From assembly GCA_045121595.1 (NCBI GenBank), contig JBGVGI010000012.1, positions 186,001 through 250,000 of the forward strand: a DNA stretch of 64,000 nucleotides, written 5' to 3'. The notes under the pieces were generated by a model. The model saw nothing but the letters and a program-made list of their open reading frames with translations. It had not been told where the DNA came from and made no database searches. The stretch is from Fumia sp045121595. Its GTDB lineage: Bacteria > Bacillota > Clostridia > Oscillospirales > Ruminococcaceae. Within the stretch, counting starts at the first letter, position 1. Each line of letters starts with the position of its first letter. Of the stretch, positions 59,624-64,000 are shown one piece after another. The position numbers were made by a program, and so were the translations under genes.

Positions 59624-60586
59624 ATGATTTTTGGAAAAGACGATTTCACTTTCAAACCCGCAGATTTTTACCCCTTTAAAGACATTGAGGACATTAACCG
59701 TGTCCGCAACATCACAAAAGAAGATATCGTGGCGTTAAACGGCAAACACCCCACCTCTCCTTCGATGTCCGTTAACGTTGTGAGAAATGACGAGTTTGAA
59801 ATTTTAATGATTACCGATATGGTAAAACGCATCATCGACTCCGACCGCCTCGATAAAAAATGCGTAATGATTATGTGTAACCCCTGCCCCACCTACCGCA
59901 AGGTTGCATATATGTTAAAAGAACTCGGCGTCAACTGCCGTAACGTTAAGTTTTATATGATGGACGAATGGGCAGACGATCAGGGTAACGTTGCTCCCCT
60001 TTCTTATAAGGCAGGTTTCGGTAACGCTTTCTACCGCTTTATGGTTTCAAATATTCTTGATTTGGGCTTTAAGGAAGAAAACTTCATCTACCACAGCAAC
60101 AAAGTAACTCCCGACTTTTCCAAAATGCTTGAAGCAGACGGTGAAGCCGATATCGTTTACTCAGGTCCCGGATGGCCTGCACATTTAGCCTTTATCGACC
60201 CCGTTGACGACTGGTTCAAACCGACTATGGAAGAATATCTTGAACAGGGTGCAAAAGTTGCAAAACTCCATCCTCTTACCATTGCACAGAACTCCTTGCA
60301 CGGTTGCTTCGGTTGTTCGGGTGATATCTCCAAAGTACCTCCGATGGGTGCTATGATGGGCCCCCGTGATGCTATGAAAGCAAAAGAAGTTTTTGATATG
60401 CACGGCATTACAACTGCAGGTACTCACGTAACCTGGCAGAGACTTTCTTCCCGTCTTTCTATCTTCGGCAAACCTTCTCAGGACGTTCCTGCTTCTATTT
60501 TGCAGCTTCGTGATAAACCCACTCACGTTTATATGAGTGAAAACCTTGCAGCTACTATCAAAGACGACGATTTCTTCCAGTATTAA
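59624..60586 (+). CDS. Glucosamine-6-phosphate deaminase-like (NagB-type) protein
   Basis: Protein of 320 residues, longer than NagB (266). It retains a YMMDEW motif (NagB: LDEY/W), SGPGWPAHLAFIDP (G-x-G-x-x-G-H-I-A-F type phosphate/substrate loop) and a C-terminal GTHVTWQRLSSRLS segment. Changes around the catalytic Asp/His/Glu suggest a divergent substrate. Probably deaminates and isomerises an amino-sugar phosphate at the end of this operon. Start at 59624 follows GAGGAAAAAGCT. Confidence 0.8.
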   Translation: MIFGKDDFTFKPADFYPFKDIEDINRVRNITKEDIVALNGKHPTSPSMSVNVVRNDEFEILMITDMVKRIIDSDRLDKKCVMIMCNPCPTYRKVAYMLKELGVNCRNVKFYMMDEWADDQGNVAPLSYKAGFGNAFYRFMVSNILDLGFKEENFIYHSNKVTPDFSKMLEADGEADIVYSGPGWPAHLAFIDPVDDWFKPTMEEYLEQGAKVAKLHPLTIAQNSLHGCFGCSGDISKVPPMGAMMGPRDAMKAKEVFDMHGITTAGTHVTWQRLSSRLSIFGKPSQDVPASILQLRDKPTHVYMSENLAATIKDDDFFQY

Positions 60587-60611
60587 GGCGAAACCACCGA
60601 GCCCTAATATG

Positions 60612-60718
60612 CCTGAAATTACCAAAATTTGGTTTTTTCAGCGTTGTCGGGCTCGAAATACGGGCGTATTCCTTCGCCCTGCCGCCTTGAAAAATCACTA
60701 ATTTTAAATAATTTCAGG
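60612..60718. repeat. Fold-back repeat, second copy of the T-box-leader repeat
   Basis: CCTGAAATTA at 60612 pairs with TAATTTCAGG at 60709, with inner TTTTTTCAGCG / CGCC...TGAAAAA and GGGCG / CGCCC pairings. The segment 60611-60653 matches the sequence at 10258-10301 in the T-box leader. The 373-bp gap 60587-60959 contains this and the next repeat, no gene. Confidence 0.65.
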
Positions 60719-60760
60719 TTCTGACGAATTTTTTGCCCACTGTTTTGATGGAAATAAAAA

Positions 60761-60890
60761 AGCCTCCCTTGTCTAAAGGGGTTGCGTAGCAACGGGCTCG
60801 GTAGTGAATAACTGTCTGGTAGACAGTTAGAGCCGAGCCGTGGCTCGAACCGCAGTGAGAGGGGGACCACCAAAGGTAGTGGAGGGATTC
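60761..60890. repeat. Palindromic MITE-like element
   Basis: AGCCTCCCTTG opens and GTAGTGGAGGGATTC closes an element with internal palindromes AACTGTC-TGGTA-GACAGTT, GGGCTCGG / CCGAGCC and GTTGCGTAGCAAC. Such fold-back units are frequent between genes of Clostridia. No transposase. Confidence 0.65.
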
Positions 60891-60959
60891 AATACCACTG
60901 CAAATAAACAGTAAGCAAAAAACACATTTGGGTTCGTTGGTTCCGCCTGAGGTGACAAT

Positions 60960-61892
60960 ATGATTTCATGTACAGAATTTATCCCTGCATACAGTGAACT
61001 TTTCACCTACCTTGATAAAAATTACGGAAGGAAAGAAGTTGATAACTTCTGGGAATATTTATTCACTCCCGACGGTGCAGGTATTCCGCTTATAAACTTT
61101 CTTAACAAAGAAGGTATCAAAGGGTGCTATACTTACTGGGCACATTCTTTAAACGAAGAAGCTGCAGATTTTTCGATGTACTTAAATGAAGATGACGGTT
61201 GGTTTAAAATCAATATGCACCGTTGCCCATCAAAGGGAAGACTTCTTGATTTGCAAAAAGAAATCGGAATTACCCCCTATCCCGACTACTGTTTACACTG
61301 TGACCATTACAGAGAATCGGTTGAAAAGATAGGACTTGAGTATATCTATGATTTTACGGGTACCGATAAGGCTTCCTGCTCAATTTTAGTATACGACCCC
61401 AAAAAATTTCCTAAAAAACTCACTGTAAACAAAAATACTTTACAGATGCACAGAAACGCTTCCGACAACGAATATTTCCACAAAGACTTTCATAGTAGCC
61501 TCAATAACGGTATTAACTATTTAGGCGAAAAATACGGTGAAAAGGTGCTTTGTGACTATCTTCGCACTTATACAAATCACGTTTACAACAAGGAAATTGA
61601 AAAGATTAAAGCAAATGGTGTAAAGGCGATTACTGACCTTATCATAAAAACCTATACACTTGAAAAAGCTCTTGACGTTTTAAAAATCACCGAAGAAAAC
61701 GGCAAAACCATAATTGAAATTGACTACTGTCCCGCTGTTATGCATCTTAAATCTACGGGAAGAAAGGTCACAAAATGGTTTTCTTACTCAACAACCGTTG
61801 TGATGGAAACGTTGGCAGAATTTGCAAACGTAAAATTCACGCTTGACTCTTACGACGAAGAGACAGGTAAAGCAAGATATTATTTTTCATAG
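60960..61892 (+). CDS. Hypothetical protein, possible ATC-hydrolase-like repeat protein
   Basis: Protein of 310 residues without signal peptide. Two related halves are suggested: one around 80-165 with YPDYCLHCDHYRESVEKIGL and CSILVYDPKKFP, the other around 230-300 (VYNKEIEKIKANG, IIEIDYCPAVMHLKSTG). The CxxCDxxY-type motif resembles the L-2-amino-thiazoline-4-carboxylate hydrolase family, but I recognise it only weakly. Adjacent to an aldolase gene, which starts 10 bp downstream. Function open. Confidence 0.6.
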   Translation: MISCTEFIPAYSELFTYLDKNYGRKEVDNFWEYLFTPDGAGIPLINFLNKEGIKGCYTYWAHSLNEEAADFSMYLNEDDGWFKINMHRCPSKGRLLDLQKEIGITPYPDYCLHCDHYRESVEKIGLEYIYDFTGTDKASCSILVYDPKKFPKKLTVNKNTLQMHRNASDNEYFHKDFHSSLNNGINYLGEKYGEKVLCDYLRTYTNHVYNKEIEKIKANGVKAITDLIIKTYTLEKALDVLKITEENGKTIIEIDYCPAVMHLKSTGRKVTKWFSYSTTVVMETLAEFANVKFTLDSYDEETGKARYYFS

Positions 61893-61902
61893 GAGGAAAA
61901 TT

Positions 61903-62577
61903 ATGGAATACATTCTCGACACCGCAGACCTTGCGGCTATTAAACACTGTAACGAATTTTATCCCCTTGCGGGCGTTACAACAAACCCCTCTATTATTGC
62001 AAAGGAAAACACAGATTTTTGGGGTCTCGTTAAAGAAATCAGAAATATTATCGGTCCTGATAAGCTCTTCTTTGCACAGACAGTTCAGACAAAAGCTGAA
62101 GACATCGTAAAAGAAGCCGTTTTGATGAACGAAAAATCGGGTGGCGAATTCTGTGTTAAAATCCCGATTAACGAAGAAGGCTTAAAAGCTACTATGGAGC
62201 TCAAAAAACTCGGTGTTAAAGTGCTTATGACCGCAATCTTCACCCCTGCTCAGGCGCTCATCGCCGCAAAAGCAGGTGCTGACTACGTTGCTCCTTACGT
62301 TAACCGCCTTGATAACATCATCGGTGACGGTTGTGAAGTTGTAGCACAGATTGCAGAACAGTTTGCAATTTACGACCTCCCCTGTAAAGTACTTGCAGCA
62401 AGTTTTAAAAACGCTGAACAGGTTCACAAATGCGCCCTTTCCGGTTGCCACTGCGTAACAGTTACTGCAGACGTACTTAAATCCGTTATCACACATCCTA
62501 TGACCGATGCCGCAATAGCAGGTTTTGAAAAAGACTGGAAAAACGTTTACGGTGACAAAACAATTTTAGATTTCTAA
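61903..62577 (+). CDS. Transaldolase-family protein (fructose-6-phosphate aldolase-like)
   Basis: Protein of 224 residues, size of FSA rather than full transaldolase. YILDTADLAAIKH and VTTNPSIIAKEN open the barrel, FCVKIPINEEG has the Schiff-base Lys in the V-K-I-P context, and TAIFTPAQALIAAKAGADYVAPYVNR is the family core. Starts at the ATG at 61903 behind GGAGGAAAAT; a longer open frame overlaps the upstream gene. Cleaves or forms ketose phosphates; may complete the sugar pathway. Followed by a strong terminator. Confidence 0.92.
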   Translation: MEYILDTADLAAIKHCNEFYPLAGVTTNPSIIAKENTDFWGLVKEIRNIIGPDKLFFAQTVQTKAEDIVKEAVLMNEKSGGEFCVKIPINEEGLKATMELKKLGVKVLMTAIFTPAQALIAAKAGADYVAPYVNRLDNIIGDGCEVVAQIAEQFAIYDLPCKVLAASFKNAEQVHKCALSGCHCVTVTADVLKSVITHPMTDAAIAGFEKDWKNVYGDKTILDF

Positions 62578-62587
62578 GAAAAAAACG

Positions 62588-62621
62588 ATTGCTACCTTCA
62601 TCTGAGGGTAGCAATTTTTTT
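62588..62621 (+). terminator. Intrinsic terminator after the transaldolase-family gene
   Basis: ATTGCTACC pairs with GGTAGCAAT around TTCATCTGA, followed by TTTTTT. Confidence 0.88.
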
Positions 62622-62637
62622 ATAATTAAAAGCAATT

Positions 62638-62667
62638 TTGTCATTGATATCGGTACTCATTTATGTT
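62638..62667 (+). promoter_or_regulatory. Possible promoter of the glycyl radical enzyme gene
   Basis: TTGTCA and TATGTT with 18-bp spacing upstream of the gene at 62695. Weak match. Confidence 0.45.
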
Positions 62668-62694
62668 AATATTGTTATCAAAGGAGGCCACGTT

Positions 62695-64000
62695 ATGAAA
62701 TTTAAAAATAATCTTGAACTTTTTGCCAACGGATTTCTCTCGGCAGAATATGACGACCTTGAATACCGCATTGCATCGGGCTTTTTATCCCTTGCGCATA
62801 ATGAACCTCTTACCCTTTCTGAAAACGCTTTCTTTGCCTGCGACGGCAATATTTGTGCCTCGGGACGCGACTGCACCCGCGCGGTACACTACTCCTACGG
62901 CGACACCCTTATGGTTAAAAAGGATTTGCTTAAAAAGCGCATCGAGGAAAACCCCGAATACGCCGATGAGTTAAACTTTATTTACGAATATTTCAAGGAT
63001 AAGGACATCTTTGAAAAGGTACTTAACGCTCAGGATGAATACGCGAAAAATATCGAAAACTTCAGAGTCGGCTGGGGTGGCGGACAGCAGGGCTGGAATG
63101 GCGGACATTGTAACATAAATTACAGTCTTATCGTAACTGATGGTACCATTGGCTTAAGGAAAAAAATCAATAAATATAAAGAGATAAACAAGGGCAAAGA
63201 GCTTTTTTACGACTCACTTTTGCTCTGCCTTGACGCACTCGAAATCTACGCCGAGCGTTACCGTCTTTTGGCGCTCGAGCAGGCGGATAAAACAAACAAC
63301 GAAATCAACAAAAAACGCCTTTTAAGAATTGCCGACACCCTTTTGAAAGTCCCTCAAAACCCTGCAGATGACTTTTACGAAGCCTGTCAGTCATTCTGGC
63401 TTTTCTACACCTTTGATGGTGTTGACTCCCCCGGACGCTTTGATCAGTATATGATTGACTACTACAGAAAATCCGACAAAGCTGACCGCGAAGAATGTCT
63501 TGACGAACTCTGGAAGCTTTTCCATAACGTAAGAGCATGGAACTTGTGTATTTCGGGTACCGATGAAAACTGGAACGATGAAACGAACGAGCTTTCTTAC
63601 GATATCCTCAAAATGGCAAGAAAGTATAAGTTCAATACTCCGAATATCACGATGCGCGTTTCAAAGAAAACTCCAGAAGAGTTATGGAAGAGTGCCGCCG
63701 AAACGATTGCAACGGGTATCGGTATGCCCGCACTTTATAACGATGAATGCGTATGCCCCTCCCTTGAAAGGATAGGTATTCCCCCATCTGACTCCCACAA
63801 CTACTGTATGAACGGTTGTAACCAGATTGATATTTTTGGCAAAAGCCATATGGGTCTTGAAGACGGCGAAGTATGCCTTGCAAAATGCCTTGAACTCGTT
63901 TTGCACGAGGGCGTTGACCAGATGACGGGCAAAAAGCTTATCCCTTCTCAAGGTAATCCTGAAACCTTTGATACCTACGAAAAGCTTTTTAACGCCTACA
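62695..64000 (+). CDS. Glycyl radical enzyme of unusual active site, 3'-truncated by the window edge
   Basis: An uninterrupted frame of 435 codons from the ATG after AAAGGAGG runs off the end. It follows the PFL-domain fold (YEYFKDKDIFEKVLNAQDEY; WGGGQQGWNGGHCNINY; SFWLFYTFDGVDSPGRFDQY; CLAKCLELVL). The candidate thiyl-radical site is NYCMNGCNQIDIFG with Cys371 and Cys375, differing from PFL (Cys-Cys) and the diol-dehydratase type GCVEP. The glycyl radical site is beyond the window. Reaction unknown; a transcription unit separate from the operon upstream. Partner activase may be at 49409 or lie downstream. Confidence 0.85.
   Translation, partial: MKFKNNLELFANGFLSAEYDDLEYRIASGFLSLAHNEPLTLSENAFFACDGNICASGRDCTRAVHYSYGDTLMVKKDLLKKRIEENPEYADELNFIYEYFKDKDIFEKVLNAQDEYAKNIENFRVGWGGGQQGWNGGHCNINYSLIVTDGTIGLRKKINKYKEINKGKELFYDSLLLCLDALEIYAERYRLLALEQADKTNNEINKKRLLRIADTLLKVPQNPADDFYEACQSFWLFYTFDGVDSPGRFDQYMIDYYRKSDKADREECLDELWKLFHNVRAWNLCISGTDENWNDETNELSYDILKMARKYKFNTPNITMRVSKKTPEELWKSAAETIATGIGMPALYNDECVCPSLERIGIPPSDSHNYCMNGCNQIDIFGKSHMGLEDGEVCLAKCLELVLHEGVDQMTGKKLIPSQGNPETFDTYEKLFNAY

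Noticed and set aside
1..64000. CRISPR arrays, insertion sequences, integrases, rRNA and tRNA genes
   Set aside because: No regularly spaced repeats, transposase or recombinase frames, or cloverleaf or ribosomal sequences were found by reading.

Overview
The window looks like chromosomal DNA of an anaerobic, endospore-forming, fibre-degrading member of the Clostridia (low-to-medium GC, probably a gut or rumen lineage). The evidence is a spoIVA gene with a SipL-like partner, a complete Rnf complex, pyruvate formate-lyase under a ZTP riboswitch, a T-box leader, CtpA/FtsEX/PcsB-type cell-wall genes, and many plant-polysaccharide enzymes. I see no rRNA, tRNA, CRISPR array, insertion sequence or prophage. 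Genes are dense, start codons are usually preceded by a clear GGAGG-type ribosome binding site, and most transcription units end in strong intrinsic terminators.

Layout. 0-7 kb: end of an S1-domain protein, an M14 peptidase, then a minus-strand ftsE-ftsX-M23 hydrolase-ctpA unit and a PucR/CdaR-type regulator. 7-10.5 kb: a trpXYZ-type ABC transporter behind a T-box leader whose specifier reads UGG (Trp). 10.5-17 kb: a BspA-like surface protein, tag, a VanY-type carboxypeptidase, an SGNH hydrolase, a GH3 beta-glucosidase and a YabE-like 3D/G5 protein. 17-21.7 kb: azlCD, pflBA with the ZTP riboswitch, a DUF1622 protein and a candidate small RNA. 21.9-30 kb: a flavin-based electron-transfer region (FMN-binding lipoprotein, ApbE, NusG-II protein, Gx transporter, rnfCDGEAB), in which RnfD carries an extra RnfG-like domain. 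30-39 kb: LTA synthase-like protein, sipL-like gene and spoIVA, a two-gene sufCB unit, a protein of unknown function and a lipoprotein. 39-47 kb: AraC regulator, enolase-superfamily enzyme, RraA-like protein, SDR, UlaG-like lactonase, two tandem GH10 xylanases, a GH43-like enzyme and a Crp/Fnr regulator. 47-52 kb: Cthe_2159-like lipoprotein, glycyl-radical activase, SGNH hydrolase, AraC regulator. 52-60.6 kb: DeoR-type regulator divergent from an eight-gene operon that looks like a cytosolic pathway for an unusual amino sugar. 60.6-64 kb: repeats, a hypothetical protein, a transaldolase-family aldolase and the first ~435 residues of an unusual glycyl radical enzyme.

How the parts fit. Carbon enters by plant-fibre hydrolysis (GH3, GH10, GH43, carbohydrate-binding lipoprotein). 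It is processed in two apparently cytosolic clusters: an acid-sugar route of dehydratase, dehydrogenase and aldolase, and an amino-sugar route of kinase, deacetylase, deaminase, isomerase and aldolase. Pyruvate is cleaved by PflB. Reduced ferredoxin can drive ion pumping through Rnf, whose FMN is attached by the ApbE encoded in the same operon.

The most notable observations are: the RnfD-RnfG domain fusion; the glycyl radical enzyme with a CMNGCNQ site instead of the GCVEP or Cys-Cys signatures; the amino-sugar-like operon of unknown substrate; an interspersed repeat shared between the Trp T-box leader and the 60.6-kb gap; a candidate ~80-nt sRNA with a C-rich anti-Shine-Dalgarno stretch; and a recurring TTTTTGYGCAAATTTACC-like motif in three intergenic regions. 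Functions of the enzyme clusters are inferred from families, not demonstrated.
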